A stretch of 64,000 nucleotides of DNA from QHXM01 sp032160165. Lineage in GTDB: Bacteria; Acidobacteriota; Blastocatellia; Pyrinomonadales; Pyrinomonadaceae. Position 1 is the stretch's first letter. Every line of letters begins with the position of its first letter. Below the pieces are notes generated by a model that worked only from the letters and a program-made list of their open reading frames with translations, did not search any database and was not told the origin of the DNA. Location: assembly GCA_032160165.1 (NCBI GenBank), contig JAVHWA010000124.1, positions 9,926 through 73,925 on the forward strand. The letters are read 5' to 3'. Both the position numbers and the translations under genes were made by a program. Shown here piece after piece: positions 17,117 through 26,511 of the stretch.

Positions 17117-17409
17117 ACTTGCTTCTTCCTCTCCAGAGAGCTAATTCGTCGAGTTAGAAATGCCGTGATTACGAACCCGTCATTCTCTTGTTCACGATAC
17201 ACGACAAGGATGTATTTGCCCAAATCAAACTGGCGCACCGCCAGCAATTCTCCGTCACCGCCCTCCACAATACGCTGAGGCTCTTCGACCGCAGTCATAA
17301 CTTCTAACCTCAGACCAGCCAGTTCGCCATGCTCATCCGTAATGTGCTTCCACCGCTCTTCGGTCAAGCGAATGGAGATGCCGTTCTTTGAGAGCGCTGT
17401 GCTGATCAT
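17107..17409 (-). CDS. small DUF4258/PBECR-like protein, putative toxin partner of DUF2283
   Basis: 100 residues: ISIRLTEERWKHITDEHGEL, later GKYILVVYREQENDGFVITAFLTRRI. The layout (an ERWKHI...H helix, then a beta-strand core ending in VITAFLT) resembles small RelE/barnase-like nuclease folds that pair with DUF2283 proteins. It overlaps the next gene by 10 nt and follows the dead DUF104 gene by 3 nt. The family assignment is moderate; the toxic activity is inference. Confidence 0.65.
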   Translation of the reverse strand: MISTALSKNGISIRLTEERWKHITDEHGELAGLRLEVMTAVEEPQRIVEGGDGELLAVRQFDLGKYILVVYREQENDGFVITAFLTRRISSLERKKQVWP

Positions 17410-17412
17410 CCG

Positions 17413-17568
17413 CTAGCTTCCGCTGGTCATCGCTTGAGCTTGATCGCACGGCGTAGCCTCGTTGCGAGTGACGACAATCGGTTGAAGACGTTCTCCTTAA
17501 GGGATTTCTATGGGATGTGCGGCACGAAGCACGCCGTTTTCGTAAACCGCCTCACATTGTTTGGTCAT
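17413..17568 (-). pseudogene. DUF104 (AF2212-like) antitoxin, inactivated by an in-frame stop
   Basis: The first 23 codons read MTKQCEAVYENGVLRAAHPI and then EIP, matching the DUF104 start (EAVYENGVLRPLEPL). A TAA at 17497-17499 stands where the family has Glu (LPEGER); the same frame then continues GERLQPIVV for 27 codons before a TAG. A single GAA-to-TAA change would explain this. The usual PIN-domain toxin partner is absent. Confidence 0.65.
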
Positions 17569-17993
17569 AGCTTAACCTCGAGGGCACATTATATCCCGAC
17601 CTGGTGATCGCGGCCCGTTGGCGAAGTGCACATAATAGCTTTAAATAGGTCCCTACTATAGCGGGACGAGGGTGGCGGTGTCACGACGAAAGACGATCCA
17701 CGAAACAGCACGAATCTCACCAGCAAAGCGTTCGTGTTGGTTCGTGCGGATTTGTTGTTTGATTGATTTCGGCAAGCGCCGCGCAATCGCAGTGTTATTC
17801 CTTTGCCCCACTCCGTTCCCTATTGTAAGATGGCAAGCGAGGGGCGACCGCACGTCAAGACCGCGAGTATGTTTGTGGTCGTGTCGGGGTCGCCTGATTC
17901 GTGTCCCGGCGTTGTATGACTAACCGACGTCACCCAGTCAACGTTCCAGCGTCTGGTTAGTCTCTCGAGGGCCCCTGGTTTGAAGTTCGCTTT
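17569..17993. other. 425-bp intergenic stretch with a small degenerate inverted repeat
   Basis: No supportable gene. CCACGAAACAGCACGAAT (17698-17715) and TTCGTGTTGGTTCGTGCGG (17731-17749) are roughly complementary heptamer-like arms with a short loop. Nothing else is recognisable before the FHA-protease gene. Confidence 0.5.
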
Positions 17994-19634
17994 ATGGCAA
18001 GCAGTTTAGTAATCCACATCGCGGCGGGCGAAGATAAGCACACCGAAGTTCTTTCGCAAGAGCGTATACGCATCGGCGCGGGCGAGGATTGCGATCTCAG
18101 ACTGCGCGCGTCTTCCCTACCCTCAGACTCGTCCGCTAATCCCGTCCTCCTCGAACTCGCACGCAGCAACGGCCATTACCGCATAAAAGCCTTCGATCAA
18201 TCGCTCGACCTGCGACACAACGGCAAACCGCTAGCTCTAAACACAAAAATCAAAGACGGCGACGAAGTTCGTTGCGAGCCCGCGCTACTGTCGCTCTCGT
18301 TCTTCCCGGTCCGCAACCTGCCCGCCGTCATCACCGGTCGCCAGCAACTGCAGGTTGCCCCATTTATGGAGAGCGCGGCCATCGAGTCCGCCGCGTCCGC
18401 GCGGCGCGATGATGCGAAGGTCTTCCTGCGAGAGTTTACGCGCGAACTTGTGCGCGAGATCAAGATCAGCACAAAGATTATCGCGCTGTTGATTATGGGT
18501 GCCCTCGTCGGCGGGATGCTCTATCTCGGATTCGGTCTTTACAAAGAACTGAAGCGGAGCCGGCAGGTGCTCGGCGACCTGAGCACGCAACAGGACCAGA
18601 TGCGAAAGCAGCAGGGGGACGTCAGCAACCAGATCAAGAATATAGACCGCTCGAACCAGAATATCCTGGACAGCCTCTCGCTTGCGCCGAAGCTGCGCAA
18701 CGATTACGGCGGGGGCGTCTGCATGATTCTGGGGACGTACTTTTTCGTCGAACAGGGGACGGGACGGCCCCTGCGCTATCCGGAAGTCCAAACCAGCGAA
18801 GATGGCACGGTAATTCAGAATGGCGATGAGCGCGTGCAGCTGACGGCCGAAGGCAAAGGCGCTGTGGCAGAATTTGAAGCAGTGGGAACGGGTTTCTATG
18901 TCGGCGATGGATACGTCCTGACCAATCATCATGTCGCTCAACCGTGGCGAGCGGACGAGAGGGTCCAGATCCTGACCAGCAGCGTTAACGGACAGCCTCG
19001 GTTGAAAAAACTGCTGGCCTACTTCCCTGACCATACTCAGCCGGTCACGCTAAAGTTCAAAACGGCCGCGCCACAGGACGACGTGGCGGTCTGCACGTTC
19101 GAAGTCAAAGACTCGCCAACCGATTTCCCCATCCTGCCGCTCGATAAGAATTCCGATGCCGTGGCCATAGGAAAGACAGTAGTGATGATGGGGTATCCGA
19201 ATGGTCCCGATCGGCTGCTTGCGCTCCGAGACGACGCCGAGGCCTACATGATTCGTGCGCGCTGCGGCGGTTCACTGGGCTCGCTGCTCGGCTGTCTTTC
19301 GGAAAAGAATCGAATCCAACCGCTAACGACCCAGGGCAACATCACCGATCTTGACGTACATCGTGTGGTTTACGATGCGCGGACAGCAGAAGGCGGATCC
19401 GGCGCGCCGCTCTTTGGGCAGTCTGGTAGGGTGATCGGCGTCAACTTCGCAATCTTCACAGAAAGCACCGCGTCAAATTTTGCCGTTCCCATCCGTTACG
19501 GGTTCACGCTGCTGCAGCGCGCCGGTTGGGTTGCGCCGGAGCCTGCGGCAGAGGCGGCCACTAATGAGAATTCGAACTCCAATCAAACTCCTCAACGGGG
19601 TACGGCCAGCGAGAAGCCGCAGAAGGATAGGTAG
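17994..19634 (+). CDS. membrane-anchored FHA-like/trypsin-like serine protease
   Basis: 546 residues. About 1-105 looks like an FHA-type beta domain (IRIGAGEDCDLRLRASSL; LRHNGKPLALNTKIKDGDEV). There is one transmembrane helix at about 163-185, then a coiled coil (about 188-225, rich in Gln and Lys). The protease domain carries a HtrA/S1C-like triad: H313 (TNHHVAQPW), D363 (DDVAVCTFEV) and S469 (GGSGAPLFG). The C-terminal tail is Asn/Ser/Gln-rich. The topology predicts a cytoplasmic phosphopeptide-binding domain and an extracytoplasmic protease, which would link phosphorylation signals to envelope proteolysis; that link is inference. Confidence 0.85.
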   Translation: MASSLVIHIAAGEDKHTEVLSQERIRIGAGEDCDLRLRASSLPSDSSANPVLLELARSNGHYRIKAFDQSLDLRHNGKPLALNTKIKDGDEVRCEPALLSLSFFPVRNLPAVITGRQQLQVAPFMESAAIESAASARRDDAKVFLREFTRELVREIKISTKIIALLIMGALVGGMLYLGFGLYKELKRSRQVLGDLSTQQDQMRKQQGDVSNQIKNIDRSNQNILDSLSLAPKLRNDYGGGVCMILGTYFFVEQGTGRPLRYPEVQTSEDGTVIQNGDERVQLTAEGKGAVAEFEAVGTGFYVGDGYVLTNHHVAQPWRADERVQILTSSVNGQPRLKKLLAYFPDHTQPVTLKFKTAAPQDDVAVCTFEVKDSPTDFPILPLDKNSDAVAIGKTVVMMGYPNGPDRLLALRDDAEAYMIRARCGGSLGSLLGCLSEKNRIQPLTTQGNITDLDVHRVVYDARTAEGGSGAPLFGQSGRVIGVNFAIFTESTASNFAVPIRYGFTLLQRAGWVAPEPAAEAATNENSNSNQTPQRGTASEKPQKDR

Positions 19635-19676
19635 GGCAAGCTGTTAGCTTGCGCAAACTGACAGTTTGCGCTACAT
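19631..19676. repeat. palindromic repeat with CGCAAACTG core
   Basis: Two adjacent imperfect hairpins, GCAAGCTGTTAGCTTGC and GCAAACTGACAGTTTGC, lie directly after the protease stop. The same core occurs at 28761-28780 after another gene, so this is a dispersed palindrome that could help end transcripts. Confidence 0.75.
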
Positions 19677-19797
19677 CCCGTTTTGACACGAGCCGCCTAC
19701 TCACGATAAGCTTTCGCGTTTTGTTGCCCGCTGCATCTCGGTCCATCTTTATCGACTGACGCAGCTTTTATTTTAGGCTGGAGCCATACTTCATCTC

Positions 19798-21507
19798 GTG
19801 TCCGCATCCGCCGCAACCGTAGTCACAGCTAAGCTAACGCCTGAGCTTTTCGTCGATAGAGGTGTGCGCTCGGCAAGCCGCGCCCTAATCATCTCGACGC
19901 TTGCGCTGATCATTCTTACCGGCTTTGGTTTTCGCGCCGCTAACCTGGGCGCGGAAGGGCTGAGCGAGGACGAGCTGAATAAGCTGCGCGCCGTCGAAGA
20001 CTATCGCGCACACGGCTTGACCGCAGCCAACGGCGAGCACCCGATGCTGATGAAAGCGATGCTCACCGTCAGTGTCGTGGTCGCCGAGCGCTGGAACGCG
20101 ACGTCGCTGGTGGCGAGTCATCCCGGGCTGAAGGTCTCAACGGAGGCGGCCCTTCGTCTCCCTGGCGCGGTTCTCGGTGCTTTAACCGCATTACTGATCT
20201 TTTTTGTGGTTTCGGAGTTGTTCGGGATCGAGGTGGCGCTGATCGCGGCAGCACTCTGGGCTTTTGATCCGAGCGGAATCGGGTTCAATCGCATAGCAAA
20301 AGAAGATACCTTCTTCATCTTCTTTTTTCTGCTGGCCAATGTCTTTTGGTTGAAGGGCCAGCGCGTAGCCGAGTCGGGACGCAGTCATCCGGAGCGTTAC
20401 TACTGGGCCACGGCCGCGGCATTCGGAGCGATGCTGGCCTCGAAGTATCTGCCTCATTTCATGGCCATCAGCGGCAGCTACTACTACATCTTTCAACTGA
20501 ATCCCGCGACGCGCTGGCGCGTGGGAAAGAAGAAGTGGCTGATCTTCTTCGCCATCACTGGCGCCGTTTTCGTCCTCTGCAACCCGGCGATTTTACTGCC
20601 GGGTACATGGCACGAGATGAAGATCTTCGCCGGCGAACAACGAATCGGGCACGACAGCTACGAATTCATGGGCTCGCTTTATCGAAATCAGATGACGCTC
20701 TGGCTCAAGGGCTCTCCCTGGTACTTCTACTATGTATTCATGGGAGTCAAGCTGTCGTTGCCTTTGCTCATCGGTTTCATCATCGGACTTCCGTTACTCT
20801 TCCAAAAGAAGTTAGGTGATGGCCGGTTCTTTGTTCTCTTTTGGCTGATGTACTGGTTTATGCCCTTTACCGTATTGGGCGGAAAGTTCACGCGATATTT
20901 CACGATCGCGCTGCCGGTCGTCGTGATCACCTCAGCCATCGGCATACACTTTGTCGCGAGCTGGATCGCACGGCGGATTAAGGTTTTTGCAGAGAACGAG
21001 GGGGCGAAGTACCTCGTGCGCGCTTCGGTGGCGGGCTTGGCGCTGGTCTTTCCGCTGATCGCCTCGGCAAGCGCATCTCCTTTTTATCGTCTCTATACGA
21101 ACGTGATAGGCGGAGGTACAGAGCGCGCGGGCAGCTATTTCCCCCACGATGAGTTTTACGACGCACGAATACGCGAGGCCGTTTCTGACATCGCTTCACG
21201 CGCCGGGCCCGGCGCGCGCGTCGCTAGCGAAACGCCGGGGCTCGTGACCTACTACGGTCAGCTGGACGGACGCAATGACCTTGTTGCGATTTCGCTTTCG
21301 GACAAAGAGGCGACGAGCCAGCTTGAGCCCGGGGACTTTGTTATGGTCGCGCGAGGGCGTCGATACCTCAGCAACGATGCCTTCGTAGCCAGGCTGGAAG
21401 CGATCGCCCAGCCGATCGCCCGCCTTTCGCTGGGGGATGTACCCGCAGTTGAGATCTTCCTTATGGATGAGAAATCATTGGACGCAGTTTCAGAGGCAAC
21501 GAAGTAA
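19798..21507 (+). CDS. glycosyltransferase family 39 (ArnT/PMT-like) membrane protein
   Basis: 569 residues from a GTG start. About nine to eleven hydrophobic helices follow a short basic N-terminus. The first periplasmic loop has GLSEDELNKLRAVEDYRAHG and GEHPMLMKAM, the acidic pair and H-P motif of the GT39/GT-C fold. These enzymes move a sugar from a polyprenyl-phosphate donor to lipid or protein outside the cytoplasmic membrane. FNRIAKEDTF at about 163-172 fits the second conserved loop. Acceptor and sugar are unknown. Confidence 0.8.
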   Translation: MSASAATVVTAKLTPELFVDRGVRSASRALIISTLALIILTGFGFRAANLGAEGLSEDELNKLRAVEDYRAHGLTAANGEHPMLMKAMLTVSVVVAERWNATSLVASHPGLKVSTEAALRLPGAVLGALTALLIFFVVSELFGIEVALIAAALWAFDPSGIGFNRIAKEDTFFIFFFLLANVFWLKGQRVAESGRSHPERYYWATAAAFGAMLASKYLPHFMAISGSYYYIFQLNPATRWRVGKKKWLIFFAITGAVFVLCNPAILLPGTWHEMKIFAGEQRIGHDSYEFMGSLYRNQMTLWLKGSPWYFYYVFMGVKLSLPLLIGFIIGLPLLFQKKLGDGRFFVLFWLMYWFMPFTVLGGKFTRYFTIALPVVVITSAIGIHFVASWIARRIKVFAENEGAKYLVRASVAGLALVFPLIASASASPFYRLYTNVIGGGTERAGSYFPHDEFYDARIREAVSDIASRAGPGARVASETPGLVTYYGQLDGRNDLVAISLSDKEATSQLEPGDFVMVARGRRYLSNDAFVARLEAIAQPIARLSLGDVPAVEIFLMDEKSLDAVSEATK

Positions 21508-21890
21508 CTGGGTGCAGGACGGCAACGCGGGTAATGCCGTCGTGCATCGGAAATCGACGAACAGCGAGAAGCACATATGACGATCTCGAAACTGTCATAA
21601 CATCTTGCGAGCGAGTTGAACGACCGCGAGAAACTAGGACGATTAGCTGGCCGGTTGCGTTTCGCCTGGAGATTTCGAGCGGTAACCGCGAGTGTGTTTG
21701 AGATCTTTAGCCGCTCTGCGGCTTGTTATTAATGGTAGAATCCTCGCGCGGCATGATGATTGCCAAGTCCTTTGACGTTAACGTAAGACGGTGCCCAAAC
21801 GTCTTATTTGTGTTGCGCTTTTGGGCAGGAGATGCAGCTATTTCGCTCCAGATGAAACCTTGCACGAGGGGATTGGATAGCTAACCTGGA
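21508..21890. other. 383-bp intergenic region upstream of a three-gene run
   Basis: No gene is supported. A TAGAAT hexamer at about 21734 preceded by AT-rich sequence could be a -10 element, but no convincing -35 is present. No heptamer repeat was seen here. Confidence 0.4.
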
Positions 21891-23939
21891 ATGAAAAGGG
21901 TTCCCTATTCACAAAGCGCGCGTCGAGCCGCCGGCATTTTCTTTACTCTCCTCCTGGCATTCTCGCCCGCCGCCCACTTCGTCTCTCTGGCGCAATCTCC
22001 TGCGCCGACGCCGAACATTCCCAACGCAACCGCCGAAGCTGAAAAGCCAAGCTTTCGTTTGGAACGAACACCTGTGGCTGGCGGAGCCGAACTGCTCACC
22101 ATATTCGGCGACCTCGATGGATTGAAGCGAGAGAATGGGCAGTCGAGCGAAGTCCCGCTTGTAAGCGTAGTGCGCGATACCTTGGGCGACGACAATCCCG
22201 AGAATGACCGCTTGCGTTACGTCTGGATGCTGACGTACACGAAGCCTACCTTTGGGCAGCGCCTGGCCTCTGCGATTCCATTTCTCTACACCCGCGTCGG
22301 GAACAAGCACCAGTCAGGAACAGGCGCACCTCCGCCGATAATGGATTTGGCAGGCGCGAAGCGCGAAGTGTGGGAGAGATTTTTCTGGACTGCTATTCAA
22401 AGCCTTCTACTGGATTCTTACGGGTTGCCTCTCAAAACGGCGACTCGCACCTTTCGTCATAATCTGAGCGACTATCGCAAAGCCCACATCGTTCGCGCGC
22501 TGGGAGTGCTCTCGCTCTATCAGTCGGAGAGTGGCACCGCGTCAGTGTTCACGCCCGGCGAGATGGCAGACATAAATGCACGTTTGATTCTCTCCGAAAA
22601 AGCATTCGGCGGGATCATGGACGATATTTACCTGCAACGCGTTTATCAGAAAGAGACAACCCTGACGCGTGACCTGCGCGGACACAACTGGGAACTCCTG
22701 CGACAAAGGGCGGAAGCCGAATCGCTCTACTTCGAGCCGCTCGAGATGCCGGATGGTAGCGCAACCCATGCAATGCTCTGGGTCTCTCGGCCCGATCTCG
22801 GGAGGAACCAGGCTCGCCGATTCGACAAGCGGTTTTTGAACATAGCGGATCCCTGGCAGGATACGCGTCTTCGGAATTGGAAGGGCTATACGGAGACGCG
22901 CTATTTCGACGCTGAGAACCGCCCGGTAGACGCTGATGCTGAAGGCGCGCGTGCCGTAGAGATGGTCCCGCTCGCGCTTTACGGGTTGGACTTTCCTAAA
23001 ATTCCGATTCTACTGGTGGACTTTCGCGATGCGGCGAATCCGAAGCGCCGAGAAATGTCGCGCCGGGTGCTCGAGGATATCGCGCGAAACGTTTTGGGAC
23101 TATCGCGGCTTGCTCTTCCCTACTTTCTCGGTCGAACTGTTTATGATTTCGTGACCGGCAAACGTGGAATGGATATCAACCAACCGTCCCGCCTAAAGAC
23201 GTATTCGCAACTAAAGCTCCTGATCTCGTTGAGCGCTTCGCTCGATCCGGAGCTGCGTAATGAGATCAGCCGGCGATTGGAGCGCGTGTCGCTGAATCCG
23301 CTGGAAAACGATTTGGAGATGGAAGCCAAACTGGCGCGCGAGCAATATGCCTCGTTGCTGGCCTACGTGAATCGCCCGGACGGTTTGCCGGCGCGTCTCG
23401 ATCGCGATCGTCGCGAAGAGATGGTCAATCTCAAGCACGGACGCACCGGCCAAACGATGTTTCGGCTTGCCAACATTCTGAGTTTCGGTCTCTATACCCA
23501 TCGCGAGACGCCCACTCCTGAGATGAAGACGAGACTCGATATCGGTCGACAGTTTGCCTTTCATCAACGCTTCCTGCGCGAGGTCGCCAGGGCGAGCCCG
23601 CAAGTGGAGGTGGTTTGGAACATCGAAGACGTTCGCCGATCGCTTCGCTTCATAATAGAGCACGGCGCGTTGGCGACGGGTACAACTGCTTCGGTCGCCG
23701 CTCGCATCTTCGCGCGCACTGAAGACGAGGAAACACGCAGCATTTGTCTCAATGGCCTTTATCGCATCAACAACGAGACTGCGAAGAAGGAGCTGCTTCG
23801 TACTTATCGCGACCCGAGAATAGAGGCCCGCTGGCGCACTCAAAGCGCAGAGTACCTTCGTCTAGCGGTTAAGGAAGAGCAGCGAATCGCGCCGGCAGAT
23901 GCCAAAGCTATTTTAAGTGTGGTCAATGGGAATCAGTAG
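21891..23939 (+). CDS. large exported protein of unknown function
   Basis: 682 residues. There is a Sec signal peptide (RRAAGIFFTLLLAFSPAAHFVSLAQ, cleavage near residue 35), then a Pro/Ala-rich linker and a long mixed domain with no motif I recognise. The C-terminal third (about 560-670) is helical and repeat-like (EDVRRSLRFIIEHGALATG; RTEDEETRSICLNGLYRINNETAKKELL), resembling HEAT-type repeats. It is followed after 40 bp by a phosphatase-superfamily gene and then a flippase-permease fusion, all in one direction; a shared envelope task is plausible but unproven. Confidence 0.7.
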   Translation: MKRVPYSQSARRAAGIFFTLLLAFSPAAHFVSLAQSPAPTPNIPNATAEAEKPSFRLERTPVAGGAELLTIFGDLDGLKRENGQSSEVPLVSVVRDTLGDDNPENDRLRYVWMLTYTKPTFGQRLASAIPFLYTRVGNKHQSGTGAPPPIMDLAGAKREVWERFFWTAIQSLLLDSYGLPLKTATRTFRHNLSDYRKAHIVRALGVLSLYQSESGTASVFTPGEMADINARLILSEKAFGGIMDDIYLQRVYQKETTLTRDLRGHNWELLRQRAEAESLYFEPLEMPDGSATHAMLWVSRPDLGRNQARRFDKRFLNIADPWQDTRLRNWKGYTETRYFDAENRPVDADAEGARAVEMVPLALYGLDFPKIPILLVDFRDAANPKRREMSRRVLEDIARNVLGLSRLALPYFLGRTVYDFVTGKRGMDINQPSRLKTYSQLKLLISLSASLDPELRNEISRRLERVSLNPLENDLEMEAKLAREQYASLLAYVNRPDGLPARLDRDRREEMVNLKHGRTGQTMFRLANILSFGLYTHRETPTPEMKTRLDIGRQFAFHQRFLREVARASPQVEVVWNIEDVRRSLRFIIEHGALATGTTASVAARIFARTEDEETRSICLNGLYRINNETAKKELLRTYRDPRIEARWRTQSAEYLRLAVKEEQRIAPADAKAILSVVNGNQ

Positions 23940-23943
23940 AAGC

Positions 23944-23979
23944 GCAGTTGGCAGTTGGCAGTCTGCAGTTTGCAGTAAG
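23944..23979. repeat. GCAGTTG heptamer array without a partner arm
   Basis: Five degenerate 7-mers (GCAGTTG, GCAGTTG, GCAGTCT, GCAGTTT, GCAGTAA) fill the gap between two genes and end exactly at the ATG at 23980. No complementary arm is visible nearby. Confidence 0.85.
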
Positions 23980-26511
23980 ATGAAGGTCTTCCTGCTGCTA
24001 ACTATATTCATACTCCTCGGCGTCGTTTCAGCCACTGCGCAGGCAAAGCGTGTCGTCATCCTAAAGGTGGACGGCTTGCAGCCCGACATCGTCGACCGCT
24101 TTCTTCATGAGAGAGATCCTCGCACCGGCAAGAGCCTGCTGCCCTGGATCGAATATGTCTTTTATGCGCGCGGCACGCATCTGCAAAACTTCTACGTACG
24201 TGGTATGAGCCTATCGGCCCCTTCCTGGTCGATGCTCGATACCGGACAGCACTTACAGATTAAAGGCAACGTCGAATACGACAGATATACGCTTCACACC
24301 TACGATTACCTGAATTTCCTTCCCTTCTATGTAAGCAACGTAGGACAACGCCGGGTGGACATGCCTGGGCCGGAAACCCTCGATGATGCTGGACTGCCGT
24401 TGCTCGTCGATGCGTACGCTCCCGCCGAACGGTTCATGAGTTTTCAGCTCTATCAGCGCGGTATGCGATGGCGAACTCTGCAGCACGGCGCCCAGAATCG
24501 GTTCCTGAAGAATCCGCGCGAACTGCTGGACGAGTGGACCATGGGATTCGAAACCCGAAATACGATTTTCGATCAATTAGAGCGCGAGCTGATTGAACGA
24601 CTGGACAAGCCTGCTTTTCGTTATCTTGACTTGTACATAACGGATTTCGATCACATGGCCCATCATAACCGCGATCGGGAATCGCACCTTGCGGCGTTGC
24701 AGGTTCTGGATGGAATCGTGGGCCGGATCTGGAGCGCAATACAGAAGACGCCCGAGGCAAAAGATACCGCCCTGATTCTCGTCTCGGACCATGGGTTCAA
24801 TACCGACGAGAAGATTTACAGTCAGGGCTATAACCTGGTCAAACTTCTGGGCAGCGTCGCCGGTGGCGGTCACCACGTCATTACCAAGCGGCGCTTGATG
24901 CTCGAATACTCAGTCAAGGGCATCTATCCGCTGGTACCATTGATCACCACCACGACCTCCGACTCGTTTTATCTCAAGGGGCAAAGCACGGAATATCCGA
25001 CCGCGCTACTGGACTTCGACGGGAACGAGCGTGCCTCAATTCATTTACGCGACAGCGATCTGAATGTGCTCCATATCCTGCTTCAACAGCTCCAACGCAA
25101 GGACCTTTCGCCCGAGCTTCGACGTGCTGAGACTTACGCCTTCTTTGACACCCTCGACCGCCGGCGCGACGAGTGGCAATCGGATTTGTCGCAACTCAAT
25201 GAAGAGATTGCGGCGCTTCACCGTGCGAATCAACATCAAAGCCAGGTGTTGGAGGAGCGGGCCAGGAAGGCCAAAGAATTTAAGAAAGCGGGTAGAGAGG
25301 ACCCCGATGCGGTTGGTGGTGATGAGGGGCGCCGCGTATTTGCCCGGCTCGATTCGGCCCAGGCGGACGAACGAAAATACATCGAGTATTCCAGGACGCT
25401 CACCAATTTGCTCGCGTTAAGCCGCGAAAGCTTTGATCCTTCCCGCATTCGCATCGAGGATGTGATAGCGAAGGGCGCAATGGGCTCCTCCAACAGCATC
25501 CACGAATTGCAAAACTACGTGGCTGGCTTTGGCGCGGGCGGCCCCGCGCTCGACTCAGACGGCAGGTTGGATCTTGAAAAGAGCTTCGTCCGGGTCGACT
25601 ATTTGAGCTTGCTTCACAACATAGCGGTCAAAAACAACGTCCAGGCCAACGTCGATTCGCGACCCATAGATTTCGCGGCGACACGGATTCCTCAGGAGAA
25701 GTTTGCCACCAGCCTCGACAAGCAACTGCGTCCCAATAGCGATGTGGTTTGGATCTGTGATGGCCCCAACCAGGCATTGATTCTTTCGCGACAGGACGAG
25801 GCGGGACGACTGAGCCTCCGCTATCTTCCAATCACGAATCTTAGAGAAGACGAGGACGGCGCTGTCACCTTCGAACGGGTTGCATGGCGCCCGGGTCTGC
25901 CGCTAATGATTTGGGAAGACTCCCGGCTAAATGTGCCGGAAGGCGCGCGCACCACCTGGCTCAACGATTGGCACACAGACCTTGAATGGTTGCGCGCACT
26001 GCATAAAACCGAATACTCTAACGCTCTCGTAGGTTTGCACGAACAGCTTGCTCGTCATCCTAATCCAGCGTTCGAGACGGACGTTCCAGGGTTGACGGCC
26101 GACGAACGCCTTCTCCGTCGCTTGCGTCGAAAGCAGCGCGAGCTGGTCGAGGCGGACCTGCTGGTGCTCGCCAACAATCATTGGAACTTCGACGTCCGCG
26201 GTTTCAACCCGGGGGGAAATCACGGCTCGTTCTTTCGCATATCAACGCATTCGACGCTGATGCTCGCGGGTGGTGACGATACCGGCATCCCGCGCGGCCT
26301 CATAGTTGACGAGCCATACGACAGCTTGAGCTTTATGCCCACTGTGCTGGCGCTGACGGGTCAGATCAACGAAGCTCGAGTTCCCGTGCCCGTCCTCTGG
26401 GACCGCGGCTTTAGACGATTTCCCGGACGGGTCATTACCGAGGTCTTACCCGGTGCGGAGAGAGAGAAGCGTATCTCACCCGTTGCTGAAGGAGTGGCAA
26501 CCGCGCCTTGA
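23980..26511 (+). CDS. alkaline phosphatase superfamily protein (type I phosphodiesterase/sulfatase-like)
   Basis: 843 residues from ATG 23980, where a clean signal peptide begins (KVFLLLTIFILLGVVSATAQA); a frame open from 23917 would encode repeat-derived residues first. Metal and nucleophile motifs are VVILKVDGLQPDIVDR (first Asp), SAPSWSMLDTG (Ser/Thr nucleophile region), TDFDHMAHHNRD and VSDHGFNTDEK. A GFNPGGNHGSFF segment near residue 750 supplies a late histidine. A helical, charged insert lies at about 370-480. The family hydrolyses phosphate, phosphodiester or sulfate esters; the substrate is unknown. It overlaps the next gene by 4 nt. Confidence 0.8.
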   Translation: MKVFLLLTIFILLGVVSATAQAKRVVILKVDGLQPDIVDRFLHERDPRTGKSLLPWIEYVFYARGTHLQNFYVRGMSLSAPSWSMLDTGQHLQIKGNVEYDRYTLHTYDYLNFLPFYVSNVGQRRVDMPGPETLDDAGLPLLVDAYAPAERFMSFQLYQRGMRWRTLQHGAQNRFLKNPRELLDEWTMGFETRNTIFDQLERELIERLDKPAFRYLDLYITDFDHMAHHNRDRESHLAALQVLDGIVGRIWSAIQKTPEAKDTALILVSDHGFNTDEKIYSQGYNLVKLLGSVAGGGHHVITKRRLMLEYSVKGIYPLVPLITTTTSDSFYLKGQSTEYPTALLDFDGNERASIHLRDSDLNVLHILLQQLQRKDLSPELRRAETYAFFDTLDRRRDEWQSDLSQLNEEIAALHRANQHQSQVLEERARKAKEFKKAGREDPDAVGGDEGRRVFARLDSAQADERKYIEYSRTLTNLLALSRESFDPSRIRIEDVIAKGAMGSSNSIHELQNYVAGFGAGGPALDSDGRLDLEKSFVRVDYLSLLHNIAVKNNVQANVDSRPIDFAATRIPQEKFATSLDKQLRPNSDVVWICDGPNQALILSRQDEAGRLSLRYLPITNLREDEDGAVTFERVAWRPGLPLMIWEDSRLNVPEGARTTWLNDWHTDLEWLRALHKTEYSNALVGLHEQLARHPNPAFETDVPGLTADERLLRRLRRKQRELVEADLLVLANNHWNFDVRGFNPGGNHGSFFRISTHSTLMLAGGDDTGIPRGLIVDEPYDSLSFMPTVLALTGQINEARVPVPVLWDRGFRRFPGRVITEVLPGAEREKRISPVAEGVATAP

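Noticed and set aside
23917..23979. upstream start for the phosphatase-superfamily gene
   Set aside because: The added residues are encoded by a heptamer array and the previous gene's end; a clean signal peptide begins at 23980.
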